A stretch of 64,000 nt of DNA from Jaltomata sinuosa (Eukaryota; Streptophyta; Magnoliopsida; Solanales; Solanaceae): positions 1 to 64,000 of the forward strand of contig QJPP01000451.1 in NCBI GenBank assembly GCA_003996215.1. The letters run 5' to 3'. Within the stretch, counting starts at the first letter, position 1. Each line of letters opens with the position of its first letter. The translations under genes were made by a program, and so were the position numbers. The notes beneath the pieces are model-generated. The model saw nothing but the letters and a program-made list of their open reading frames with translations. It was not told the DNA's origin and did not search any database. Shown in pieces: positions 36,639 through 48,377 of this stretch.

Positions 36639-39416
36639 TGATAACGCCCAAATTACACCTCAATTAAGAAGCGTAAGCGATCTTTGTCAAATATATAACC
36701 CAACAAAGATTGGGGTCGATCCCACAGGGAATAAGGTGCAAATTAAGTCGTTAGTGAATTAGATGACTAATAATCAATAGTTTCCGGTAAATAGGGGGTT
36801 TGTGTGATCAAGCTTTGATTGTTTCAAATAGTAAGCAACAAATTACAATGAGTAAAATTCAATAAGATAGGCAAACTAGGGATGTGTTCACCATGGTTTC
36901 GTAAACAACCTCAGGTTAGAGTTCAATCGGGTTCTCTTCATATGCATAATCACGAAGTAATTGAAATCATTCTTACGTCTAAACGTTTCTCAACCAAATA
37001 GACGCTTTATCTTTTCAATTCTCTAAAACTTGAAAAGATTACAATTACAAAACTCAATTTTATACTTCAAGTAGATTAACCTCGCTAGAGCGTCAATCAT
37101 TAGACGGGAGTTAGTAGTCCCGAATCCTTGTTGTTAATCTAATTTTTTGGGTTTTAATTCCTTTGTTCAAGCAAATCAAACCTAGACACAACAACAACAA
37201 CAACATACCCAGTATATTCCCACAAAGTGGGGTCTGGGGAGGGTAAGATGTACGCAGACCATACCTTTACCCCAGAATGAAGTAAAGAGGCTGTTTCCGA
37301 TAGACCCTCGGCTCAAAGCAATCCAGGAGATAAAACAAATAAACAAAACAGCAGATAAACACAAAACTATACTACAACAAAATAAAATAAAAATCTACTA
37401 CACAAGGCACTAGCAAGTAGCCGGCGCAAAAGCTTAAAGTGTAGCCTTTCAACTACTAAAAAGACCACAAAACCCCGCCCTCCTCCCTACAAAGAAACCA
37501 ACCAACCTACTAACCTACAACGCTAATCTGAGCCCTCCACACCTCCCTATCTAAGGTCATGTCCTCGGTAAGCTGCAACTGCACCAAATCCCGCCTAATC
37601 ACCTCTCTCCAATATTTCTTCGGTCTACCACGACCTCTCATAAATCCATCCATAGCCAGCCTCTCACACCGCCGCACAGGGGCCTCTGCGCCTCTCCTCA
37701 TCACATGCCCAAACCATCGCAACCTCACTTCCCGCATCTTATCTTCCACGGAAGACACTCCCACCTTCTCTCGAATATCCGCATTCCTAAGCCTATCCCT
37801 CCTAGTAAACCCACACATCCAGCGCAACATCCTCATCTCAGCCACCTTCATCTTCTGAACGTGGGTATTCTTGACCGGCCAACACTCCGCCCCATACAAC
37901 ATAGCCGGTCTAACTGCTACTCTGTAGAACTTGCCTTTCAGTTTGAGAGGCACCTTTTTATCACACAAGACCCCGGATGCGAGCCGCCATTTCATCCACC
38001 CTGTACCAATCCGATGGATCACATCCTCGTCAATCTCACCGTTACCCTGGATAATAGACCCAAGGTACTTGAAGCTATCTCTTTTTTGGATGACATGCGT
38101 ATCAAGCCTCACTTCCACGTCGGTCACATATGACACCTCACTGAACTTCGCTCCACATATTCCGTCTTGGTCCTGCTCAACCTAAACCCTTTAGACTCCA
38201 GGGTCTTTCTCCAAACCTCCAATTTGTCGTTAACTCCTTCGCGTGTCTCCTCAATCAGAACTACGTCGTCCGCAAATAACATACACCAGGGCACCTCACC
38301 TTGAATTTGCCGCGTCAACACATCCATCACCAAGGTAAATAAAAATGGGCTAAGGGACGATCCCTGGTGCAATCCCATCCCCACAGGGAAATGCTCGGAA
38401 TCTCCCCCCGCTGACCTAACTCGAGTCTTTGCGCCATCATACATGTCCCTAATCACCTCAGTGTAATATTTGCAACCATTAGAAAATAGTAAAAACGCAA
38501 GATTAACAACGTAATATGAATACAAATACCAAACCCGATATCACAAGAACCTTAAGTCATTACTATTTCATGGATCCCACAACCCTAGTTGTGGTAAATT
38601 AGCTACTCATGCTATTAAAGAAATAGAAGACAATCATATTCATAATAAGAGAAAGATTCTTACAAAAAGTATGAAAGTTACTTTAATTATCCAAGAACAA
38701 GCAGCCAAAAATCCCAAGAGTAATCGAAGAAGAAGAAAAAAATGTGTATGTCATATTTTTCCTCTCAAAATAGTCTCTAGAAATATTAGGTAATCAATAA
38801 TAAAGTAACCCTAACACTGGGTATTTATAGTAGTCCAGGAAATAAAGTCCAAAAATAGAATTTCAGAGTCCCGCTTCAAGTTGACTGGTCGCTTGACGGA
38901 CCGTCAAGCTTGTGACGACCCGTCACTTGAGCCGTCACAGCTAAACAGTGAGCTGAAGACACTGCCCAGCCAAATTTTTAGGTAAGTCATCGAGCAGGTT
39001 ACGACTTACAGGTATATAGGGTAAAACGCATTTGGTGAGTGCATTTTATGTGCAAATGGAGTGGTCATGGCTAAACAGTGAGCTCCTTTGTTCTGCTTCA
39101 ACTTGACGGTTGCTGTGACGGTTCGTCAAGGCTGTGACGGTTCGTCAGCTGAACCATCGCCATTATCCAGTGGTTCCTTGGCTGCTTTTTCTTCCTGACG
39201 GCTTGGCTGACGGTCAGTCACAGATGTGACGACTCGTCATGCCAACCGTCAGCCTTATCCAGTGGGGCTATTTGACCTTTTTCCTCCTTTTCTATCTTTG
39301 TCTACTTTTCCTGCAAATATAACACAAAAACCATCAAAAACGACAATGGTTGCTTGAAAACTCACGATTATTCTTAGTTAAAGGAGTCAAATGTGATGTA
39401 GAATGATGGCACATCA
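36639..39416 (-). repeat. 5' LTR (element orientation) of the Athila-like element, split by a LINE
   Basis: Matches 30958-32453 except for the block 37188-38463. Without that block the length is about 1.5 kb, equal to its partner. The palindrome TTGACGGACCGTCAA is at 38893-38907. Confidence 0.88.
37188..38463 (-). mobile_element. 5'-truncated RTE-clade LINE inside the LTR
   Basis: On the minus strand two frames give the end of a LINE reverse transcriptase: YYTEVIRDMYDGAKTRVR, GLHQGSSLSPFLFTLVMD, the catalytic MLFADDVVLIEE, then YLGSIIQGNGEID, FYRVAVRPAMLYGAECWPVK, MRMLRWMCGFTRRD and RLRWFGHVMRRG. These motifs define the plant RTE clade. The 3' end has a (TTG)n tail (seen as ACAACAAC at 37188), as RTE elements do instead of poly(A). 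The 5' end is cut in the RT domain, so endonuclease is absent. A frame change near 38,130 separates RT from its C-terminal part. Compared with the intact LTR, about six bases of target (TTGTTC) are missing and no target duplication is present. Confidence 0.85.
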
Positions 39417-41214
39417 GCAGTCGTGGTTTTTGATTTGATTATTTGGAGACATTACTTGTATGGTGTGCATGTGGACGTATTCACATATCATAAGAGTCTT
39501 CATTATGTGTTCACTCAAAAAGAATTGAATATGTGTCAAAGGAGATAGCTTGAGCTTCTTAAGGATTATGATATGAGTGTGCTTTACCATCCGGGTAAGG
39601 AAAATATTGTAGCGGATGCACTTAGTAGATTGTCCATAGGTAGTGTGTCTTGAGTTTAATACGGAAAGAAGGAATTGGTTAAGGAGGTTCATAGGATTGC
39701 TCGGTTGGGAGTTTGCCTTATTGACTCGACAGAAGGTGGTGTTATTGTTCAGAATGGTTCTGAATCATTTTTGGTAGCTGAGGTAAAGGCAAAGCAATAA
39801 AGTGATCCTATTTTGCTTCAGCTAAAGGGTGCAGTCCATCAGCAAAGGGTTGAGGTTTTCTCCTAAGGGGGAGATGGTGTGCTCTGTTATCAAGGTCGAT
39901 TGTGTGTGCCAGATGTAGATGGGTTGAGACAGCAGATTTTGACTAAGGCTCATAGTTCCAGATATTCTATTCACCCTGGTGCCACCAAGATGTACCGTGA
40001 CCTATGGGAAGTCTATTAGTGGAATGGTATGAAGAGGGACATAGCCGATTTTGTGGCTAAGTGTCCCAACTGTCAGGAAGTGAAGGTAGAGCATCAGCGA
40101 CCAGGTGGTATGACAGTATATTGACCTTCCCACTTGGAAATGGGAAGCGATCAATATGGACTTCATTACTGGGTTGCCTCGTACTCGAAGGCAACATGAT
40201 TCCATTTGGGTGATCATCGATCGGATAACTAAATCATCCCACTTCTTGGTTCTCAGGACTACTGATTCAGCAGATGATTATGCCAGGCTCTACATTTGGG
40301 AGATAGTCAGATTGCATGGTGTTCCTTTGTCTATCATTTCAGATAGGGGTACTCAGTTTACATCCCAGTTTTAAAGATCGTTTCAGAGAGATCTTGGTAC
40401 TCAGGTGAAGCTTAGCACAACTTTTCACCCTTAGAAGGATGGCCAGGCAGACCATACTATTCAGACATTGGAGGATATGTTGAGAGCTTGTGTGATTGAT
40501 TTCAAAGTTAATTGGGATGATCACTTAGCTCTTATTGAGTTTGCCTACAATAACAGCTTTCATTCTAGCATCCAGATGGCTCCTTATAAGGCACTTTATG
40601 GTCGGAGGTGTAGATCTCCTATTGGTTGGTTTGAGAAAGGTGAGGCAGCTTTGATTGGTCCAGATTCAATTCATGAGACTATGGAGAAAGTTCAAATCAT
40701 TAGGGAGAGATTGAAGACCACTCAGAGTCGACAGAAATCATATGCAGATGTGAGGAGAAGAGATTTGGAGTTTGAAGTTGATGATTGGGTTTTTTTGAAG
40801 GTGTCACCCATGAAGGGTGTAATGAGATTTGGCAAGAAAGGAAAGCTTAGTCCCCATTATGTAGGTCCTTATTGGATTATGAGGAGAGTTGGTAGTGTTG
40901 CTTATGAGTTGGATTTGCCAACAGATTTAGAAGCGGTTCATCCGGTTTTCCATGTTTCCATGTTGAAAAAGTGTATTGGTGATCCGACCTTGATTGTTCC
41001 TTTGTAAGATGTGGGTGTGAAGGATAGTATCACTTATGAGGAGGTTCCCTTAGAGATCCTTGATCTTCAGATTTGGAGGTTGAGAAACAAAGAAGTCATT
41101 TCGGTAAAGGTCCTTTGGAGGAATCAGCTAGTTGAGGGAGCTACTGGGGAAGCAGAAGCAGCCATGAAAGCCAAGTACCCTCATCTCTTTTCTTCTGACT
41201 CAGTTTCATCTTGA
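39417..41214 (+). pseudogene. Chromovirus RNase H end, integrase and chromodomain-like tail
   Basis: Continues the RNase H frame after the insertion (VVVFDLIIWRHYLYGVHV, YHPGKENIVADALSR). The integrase follows: zinc-binding HHCC segment (HSSRYSIHPGATKMYR ... KCPNCQEVK), the catalytic core from MDFITGLPRTRRQHDS (first Asp) through SDRGTQFTS (second Asp), a damaged stretch where the catalytic Glu region (DGQADHTIQTLEDML) is shifted near 40,375-40,470, and the GPY/F module (GKLSPHYVGPYWI). After a stop at 41007 the same frame gives VPLEILDLQIWRLRNKEV, SVKVLWRNQ and AAMKAKYPHLF, a chromodomain-type end that directs chromovirus integration to chromatin. Stops at 39650, 39798, 40017 and elsewhere make it non-functional. 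Confidence 0.87.
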
Positions 41215-41434
41215 GGTATTAGTTTCATCCTTAGTATGTCCCTCCGATATACTCCATCAATTTCCCTTATGATCCTAGCATGCATTTATGTTTTCTGAAG
41301 TTAGTTCATTCATATTTTAAGTTGAAAAGCTCAGTTTTCATGTTTATCCTTGAGTTTTCATGTTTTGATGCTTGGTTGGGATGTTTTCTCTCCAGTTTTC
41401 CTTGCTTAGTCTTCATTCGAGGATGAATGATCCC

Positions 41435-41444
41435 AAGGGGGAGA
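41435..41444 (+). other. Polypurine tract of the chromovirus
   Basis: AAGGGGGAGA three bases before the 3' LTR; plus-strand primer site for reverse transcription. Confidence 0.8.
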
Positions 41445-41447
41445 TAT

Positions 41448-43411
41448 TGTAACACCCTAAAATTTGATCCAGCTTTCACACTCAGAAAACTACAGAATTT
41501 TTGAGCTTCCAGGGATAACGGGTCAAGTCCACGAGCCATGGAAAGTTCTACGAGTTGTGGAAAGGACTCGTGATTCCAATACTGCAGACCACCTTCAGGT
41601 CTGAGAACCATGAGTCAGTTTCACAATTCGTGAAAGCTTCCATGGGTCATGGAACCAACCCGTGGAACTCAGACAGAGAGTGGTCATTTTCCCTGAAACC
41701 ACGAATTGGTTCCACTTGGTTCCATGACTCGTAGAAGTTTCTACGGATCTTCCTGTTAGTTCGTGGAAAGTTATCCGCAGTCTAAAATTTTGGCTCAGGA
41801 ACCACGACTCCAATCCACGAGCCGTCGTTACCTCTACGGTCCGTGGAAAGGGGCCCGTGGAATCTGAAGCCAAATTTTTAACAGCTTTTCTTAATTAAGT
41901 CTCAGGGGTATTTCAATCATTACCCACCCTTTTAACTCCTAAATGAGGTCATTTTGGGTAATTCTAGAAGAGTTTTAACTTTACTTAGCCTAAGTTCCTT
42001 TCCTTAAGCTCTCATTCAATCCGAAAGAGGAAAAGGGTTTTCTGCTCTCAAGCTCCAAGCTCCCACCTAAGAATTTACCTTCAAGCCTCCATCCTCATCA
42101 TCTAAGGTTTAGAAAGCTTCAATTAAGGTATGTGGGTATTCAACATGGGTTCCTTTCACCCTTGTTCCCAAAACCCCAAGCTTTTACTTTGAATTGTGGA
42201 TTTATAAAATTAGGGTTCTTATCCAATTTGGGGAAAACTCATGGGTTCAGATTTAAAGCATTAAATTATAATTTCTCATTACTCAATTATGATTTACTTG
42301 GGATTCCCTTATTGATTTCAAAATCCCATGCATTAAAGATGATTTCTAACATGATTCAATTTATTAGCATGTTTCCAAGTGAAAATTTACATGTTTAGAT
42401 AACATGGCCTTATGTATTTATAAAATTGCATGCCTAATTCTTCAAGTTATAGATGTAGAAAGAAAAGTATGCTTTGAATTATGGCTATGCTAAGCCTTTA
42501 GAACTTATGGTTTGAATTTGCATGACATTAGATATGTCCTTAGGCATTTCAAACAAGATTGTGACATTAGATATGTCACAAGTATATGTTGAGCTATATG
42601 TATATTTTGGGAGTAGTATTTAGCACCGAGTTGGACTGGGTTTAGCGTACCACAAGTTCCAGAACTACGTTGCCACCGTAGGTTGCTCTCCGTGGCTTAT
42701 GACAGGATCCTGATAGATATGGTTCTAACCTTGGCCGATTAGGACAGCCTTTTTCGATGTGGGTGTATGACACTGGATTTCATGTAGCTCATCATGGTTT
42801 ATGTCGGTTAAGAGAAACTCTCGTATGAATGTATTGACTTGTTTAAACTTATGATATCTATTTTGAAACCTTGACTCTTACCTCATGCTTACCATTTTAT
42901 TATTATACTTACGTTGATGACTCGTTTATGCGTGAACTGAGTTCCTATTTATGTTTTCATCATATTCATGCATATCTCACATATTCAGTACATCCTATAG
43001 TACTGACGCATACTTTGCGCTGCATCTTATTATGATGCAGATTCAGGCTCTATTCCTCAGGCGCGTGGCTAGTCAGTGTCAGCTATCCAGACTATCTGTT
43101 GGTGAGTCCTCATCCTTCGAGGATCGGAGTTATGAGTAGTTTTCTTTATGTTTCCTCTGTTGGATTCCTGAGTTAGTTGGGGTCTTGTCCCATCAACTCT
43201 CATTTCAGATTTAGAGGCTTCAGACATAGTTAGATGTATCCTGAATTGGTATTTCGTAGACTTTATTCTATTTCAGTTTATGGATTCCTATCTTGTCTAT
43301 GTATGCTTCCGCTCTTAAGTATCTCTGAGTATGCTATGACCAAGGATTAATATAGGGCACTCGTGTCTCGGATCCCGTGTTACATCTAGGGGGTAGCCTC
43401 GGAGCGTGACA
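41448..43411 (+). repeat. 3' LTR of the chromovirus
   Basis: 1964 bp against 1970 bp for the 5' copy. Begins TGTAACACCC, ends GGAGCGTGACA, followed by TTTAT. Small indels and substitutions separate it from the 5' copy, for example an additional TTGGTTCCA near 41,710. Confidence 0.9.
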
Positions 43412-43416
43412 TTTAT

Positions 43417-44214
43417 TCTCCAATATTTTTTTATGATTTACCATATATCAAAAATGTATTTGTGTTTTCAGAAAGAAAACAACAATAGACATACGAGGAA
43501 GATTAAAAAGAAGAAGCTAGAGAAGAAATTTTCTGAAATAGAGGATTATCAAAATTTGTAGTAGAAATAAGTTGAGTTTTTGCTTTGAGCCTTAAGTTAT
43601 GAAGTTTAAAGACTGACTTTTAGCTAGTACCTTAATACTATGTAATGATATCTCATGTTTTTGGAGTTTACCCTCAATGTCAACATAGAGAACTCATTCA
43701 ATGAAATCAAATTCATTTACGGGAATATAATGAAAGAGAAATTGGAATACGAAGGAGAAGTAAGATAGTAATTCATTAAGCCCAAAAAAAAATGATAAGG
43801 TAAGTTTTTACCCAAAAAAATAATTAATATTAGCTTTAACTACATAAAGAATGAGCCATATTCAGGGTCATTTAGTTATCAAAAAGTCTTTATTTTTTAA
43901 TATTTTTAGCTCAACTTTCTATAGACCCGCATATTTTCTATTAACTAGTTTAGTGTACGTGCGTTGCACGTGTGTATCACAACAATATAAAAAATTGCAT
44001 ACAAAAAGACAATAGAGTATATAATATTGCAATTGAGGCCGGTGAAGCTCTTCACCACTCACGTATTTAAATCATTATCTAATATGATTAGTGTACGCGT
44101 GTTGCATTATGTATTACGTTAATCAATAAAAATATATGTGAATAAACATATCTTTGAAAAATAAAAGTCAACATTAAAATAAATATAAATTTTAATATCT
44201 TTACAAAAATAAAA
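43417..44214. other. No confident gene; possible terminal exon and a short hairpin
   Basis: A splice-like TTTGTGTTTTCAG at 43459-43471 is followed by a short Lys-rich open stretch ending at about 43561 (KKKKLEKKFSEIEDYQNL then stop). It may be an exon of a host gene split from the sequence left of the retrotransposon, but I cannot name it. At 43,955-43,975 ACGTGC-GTT-GCACGT forms a hairpin of the kind seen at transposon ends. Confidence 0.35.
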
Positions 44215-44760
44215 TAATACAATAATTGAGATATCAGAACAATACAATTAAATCTAATCTTCACAAAAAAAAATTTAAAACCCGACAAAACATTCATTTA
44301 CCACCGGTGTTAAGCAACAACAAAAAAAATCTAGTAACAGAGTAAAACCTACAAAAAAATAATGCAATAATCGAGATATCAAAACAATACAATTACAATT
44401 AAACTAACCTTCACGAAAAATCCTCAAAACCCGACTAAATATTCATCTACAACCTGTATTAAGCAACAAAAAATAATAATCTAGTAACCGAATAAAAACT
44501 AATAATAAAATAATACGATAATCGAGATATCAGAACAATACAATTAAACCTAACCTTCATGAAAAATCCTCATAACCCGATCAAGCACATCTACCACCTG
44601 TATTAAGCAGAAAAACAACATCTGGTAACAAAATAAAAACTACAACAAAATAATACGATAATTCAGATATCAAAACAATACGGTTAAACCTAATCTCTAC
44701 ACAAAAATCCTCAAAGTCTGACCAAACATTCATCTATCACCTATATTAAGTAGAGAAAAT
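44215..44760. repeat. Four-copy tandem repeat, about 145-bp unit
   Basis: Imperfect copies marked by GAGATATCA(A/G)AACAATAC at about 44228, 44373, 44523 and (CAGATATC variant) 44661. Each copy also carries a CTTCACGAAAAATCCTCA-like word and an ATTAAGCA(A/G)-ending part. AT-rich and non-coding. Confidence 0.75.
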
Positions 44761-46002
44761 AACAGTAAGAAGAACAACAACATTATAAGGTCCTTCACAC
44801 TTTAAATATATATATATAATTTTTTCTCCTAGAACATTTTTTGAAAGAATAGTCGTCATAAACCTAAATAAAATGAGACATTAATAAAAATAATATTAAT
44901 TGATTAGTTAAAAGAAATTCTAATCCTAAACCTAAACTCCTAAAGTTATGCTTAAATCTAAATACTAATAACATAATCGTATAAATAACAAAGAGACAAT
45001 TAATATAAATAATATTAATTAATTTATCAAAAGGAATCCTAAACCTAAACTGATGTTTAAAGCTAAAAAACATAGTCGGATAAATATATATTTAATGAAT
45101 TCTATAAATTTAGACTTCTTGTTATATATTAATAATAATAATTGGAGAAAAATAATAAAAAGACGATTTTGTCTAAAGAAGAGACTTTTAATGAAGGGTA
45201 AAAAGTTCAAATCACATTATAAGGTGCTTCACACTTTTAATATAGTATAGAAGATAGATATAGATAGATTGATATAGATTATATTTCAAATATCAAGACA
45301 CTTTCTTATTCCTTGCAAATGAAATTGATGCTCCAAATACTGGATAGTTCTTATCAATCAAAGAGGAAAAATCGGCTTCTTATTAATTTGAAAAGTAAAA
45401 ATAGGCGTGTTATTAATAAATATGGAATATAATATATTGTTATGATGGCCAGAAATTTGGTCTTTAAAGTTATCATGGGAGAAATATGAATAAATTATTC
45501 TCATAAAGCATGATAGATTCATCTTTTACCTTATTTTATTATATATCATTTCTAAACTTGAATGGATTGTTTGTTGAATTCAAACGTATACCTCAAAGTG
45601 AAATTTCAGATCGGACAAGGTCATATGAAAAATTTTACTTCTTTCTTTCTCAAAAAAGTTATTTAAAAAATATCATTTTATAAAGTCATTGTTTATGTCT
45701 TTTGTGTCTACGCGAAGCATGGGTAATTTCATTAGATTTTTAATAAAAAGAAGACTTTTTTAAAATTTTGTGGTGTAAAACAAATGTTAGATATTTCTGT
45801 GGCTTATAAATCATTTTATTAATGATAAAAAAAAAGTTTTAAAGTTAAATTATTTTTAATTATAGAAAGATGATATTCTTTTTGGGACAGACTAAAAGAA
45901 AAGGAGTCACATAAATTAAAACATGGGGGATAACATTTAAAAAAACCATATAGTTATTCAAATTTATCAAAATGAGTGAGGACTTGCAAGGTCATTAAAA
46001 CT
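44761..46002. other. AT-rich intergenic DNA, nothing recognised
   Basis: Short simple repeats (ATATATATA near 44810, GATAGATATAGATAG near 45255) and only short AT-driven frames on both strands. Confidence 0.6.
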
Positions 46003-46990
46003 GAAAAAGAGTCAAAATGCTCTTAAATTATGTGAAATTGAACAAAAATACTCTCCGTTAATAATTTGATTTAAAAATATCCTTGTTGTCAATACTTTTA
46101 TCCAAAATTACCCTTATAGTATTATTTTTGGGTCAAAAATGGCGATTTTCTAATAAAGTTATTATTTTTTTCCTTTTAAACACATTATTTTCCTAATAAA
46201 GTGTTATTTTAAAGAAATTTTTTCTTATTTTTGTTCTCTTTTAGAATTCCTTTAACTAATATAATAGTAGAAAGTAATATTTTTTCTTCTTATTCTCTTT
46301 TTATCAATTAACATAGAATTACCCCATATATTTTTTAAACCGATAATATAGGTCATGTATTAAGATCATAGTAACTTCATCATTAATTTTTATTTAGATA
46401 ATGATTTTAAAAAATTCTAATAAAATAAAAAATATTTTTTATTTTTTAATATTTTTTGAATTGAATTAGAATAAACATTTGCTAAAATATTCCTTGATTT
46501 TAAAGTTAATATGAAAAAAGGGTCAATAACAACTTCATCGATGATACCTACATATATTTTGTAATTTGATTCAATGTAATAAATTTTTTTGTGGTTTATG
46601 GCATTATGATTGTTGTATCTTAACTTTAAAATCAATGATTATATTAACAAATATTATCCTTCTTCAATTCGAATAATACTGGAAATAAAAATATTTCCTA
46701 CTTCATTAGGCAAAGAAATTTTATCATTAATAAAAGTTAATGATGAATTACTATGATCTTACTTATATGAAAATTAATGATGGGTTACAATATTTTTATT
46801 AGGGAAAGAATGTGTTTAAAAAGAAAAGAAACAATATGTTTATTAAGGAAAAGACATTTTTGATCCAAAAGTAAAATAAAGGCATTATTGGATCAAAGTA
46901 TTGATGGTAGGAGCTTTTTTGGATCAAACTATTAAAGGAGAACATTTTTGTTCAATTTCGCATAGTTTAAGGGCTCTTTTGACCCTTTTC
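46003..46990. mobile_element. Non-autonomous MULE with long terminal inverted repeats
   Basis: Left end GAAAAAGAGTCAAAATGCTC and right end (reverse complement GAAAAGGGTCAAAAGAGCCC) start inverted repeats that can be followed for about 200 bp. Internal segments (ATCATAGTAACTTCATC... against ...GATGAATTACTATGAT) also pair, so most of the element folds back. The flanks ATTAAAACT (45994-46002) and GTTAAAACT (46992-47000) are a 9-bp target duplication with one mismatch, the MULE signature. No transposase is encoded; the interior is AT-rich. Confidence 0.8.
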
Positions 46991-47000
46991 TGTTAAAACT

Positions 47001-48357
47001 TTAATTAAAGCTAAAATGGACACAAAAAATTCCCGTGAGGATTACAAAAATTGGGTGTTTTCTCTTATATATAGACTAGTGGTATTTGGCCCGTGCTAAG
47101 CCGAGGGCCCAAGCCAACATTTAAATTATATTTGTAGGTTCTTTTAATATTATTTTTCTATTTTACTTTTTTATTTAAGAAAAATCAATTGGATACTTCG
47201 ACTTCTAAAATATTAAAGCATGAAGAAGTATTAGAAAGTTACAAGAGAATATTTTTCTTAGTTTATATGTTAGATGTTTAAAAAGATTTCAAACAAAGAC
47301 ACGAAAGCTCTTTCATTTTCTATTTTACTGAAATTTTGAGACTATAATCTCTAATTATCCAAATTGAACTTTATCATTTGTAAAATTAATTTCATTTATT
47401 TATTTGAATAGAACTTATATTAGGTAACCTTTTTTGCAAAATATATGATGATATTCAAGTAACGTCCAAAATATTTAATGCTACAAATAAATATTGAAAT
47501 ATTATGAAATTAATTGGTAAATAAATATAAAGTTTTAAGTTAGATAATTTCAAGTTTTGATACTGCAAAATACCTTTTAGTGTTTCTTCAAATTAAACAA
47601 CACGGTTATTTTTTGAAAAGTTCATGAAAATAACTTTTTTCTTACTTTATAAACTTCGTCTTTTCCTTCCAAAAAAAAAAATTAACCATTTTTCTGTATT
47701 ATGTAAAACATTGATTATTCCATTTTCCAAAAGTATTTCCAATATTAAGAATATGTGAAAAACTTACTTGCTTTTGTAATTTTTAGTATTAATGCTATTT
47801 GGAGAGTTCAATTATATTTTTTAATAACTATAATATTTTTAAACATTTTTAAAATATATATGAAAATAATATTTTATATCACCTTTTAATATAGTCCTTT
47901 ATATTAGGTAAAATTTATGTGGAAAGAGCGGGCACATAAAATTGGATTAATTTTCGTACTTTGAAATTCTTTTTTCAATGGAGGCGGAACACTAAGATTT
48001 ATATTTTTGATACATTTTAAAAATATTTAACAATATGAGTTATTTGTGCTTTTTTTTTTTTTCTACTTCAGAGCTTATCCAAGTGAAATAATAATTCATA
48101 ACATGCGTTTGTCAGCATATGTTCATTGCAACATTATCACTGAACACAAAATTCAATCAATTCTTAAAGTATGACATAATTATAATTAAAATATAAAAAT
48201 ATCTAATTGTACTTGCTCCGTTTCAAATACTTATTACGTTTTATTTTTCAAAAGTCAATTTAGCTAATCCTTCAAAGTTAAATTCAATTAGATTAGATTA
48301 ATATTTTAAAATTAAAATTTAGATAAATTATACGAGAAGTATTATAAGTTACAATTG
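47001..48357. other. AT-rich intergenic DNA with a possible Stowaway-like end
   Basis: No gene seen. GGCCCGTGCTAAGCCGAGGGCC near 47,089 is a short GC-rich interruption. At about 48,214 TACTTGCTCCGTTTCAAATA resembles a Stowaway MITE terminus (CTCC...GTTTCA after TA), but its partner end is not certain because plastid DNA interrupts the region. Confidence 0.4.
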
Positions 48358-48377
48358 TTCTCATACAAAAGTGAATT

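Larger units (their letters stand above)
30958..39416 (-). mobile_element. Athila-like gag-protease LTR element without pol, reverse orientation
   Basis: Inserted in the chromovirus RNase H with target duplication GCAGC (30953-30957) / GCAGT (39417-39421). LTRs: 30958-32453 and 36639-39416, the latter enlarged by a LINE. Read on the minus strand, the 5' LTR is the right-hand one. A primer site (36633-36616) matches the Athila/BAGY-2 type tRNA-Asp site at 14 of 18 bases, all mismatches being transitions. One gag-protease frame follows (36510-33895), then 1.4 kb of non-coding sequence to the 3' LTR. No RT, RNase H or integrase is present, so it depended on a partner element. It fits the description of gag-only non-autonomous elements (TR-GAG-like), or it is a deletion derivative. 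Confidence 0.85.
23905..43411 (+). mobile_element. Chromovirus-type Ty3/gypsy retrotransposon with nested insertions
   Basis: A complete element by structure: LTRs 23905-25874 and 41448-43411, primer site 25879-25890, polypurine tract 41435-41444, perfect TTTAT duplication. Order gag, protease, reverse transcriptase, RNase H, integrase, chromodomain-like tail (plus strand), which defines Ty3/gypsy chromoviruses (Tekay/Del-like). The length of 19.5 kb comes from two insertions: a solo LTR in gag (26586-28644) and a reverse-oriented gag-protease element in RNase H (30958-39416). The coding region has several stops and frameshifts, so it is dead. The LTRs differ at 11 sites in the first roughly 130 aligned bases by eye, so the insertion is not recent, although that part is CG-rich and may decay faster. 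Confidence 0.9.

Noticed and set aside
37559..38185. Plus-strand frames of 84-142 residues
   Set aside because: Antisense of the RTE LINE reverse transcriptase.
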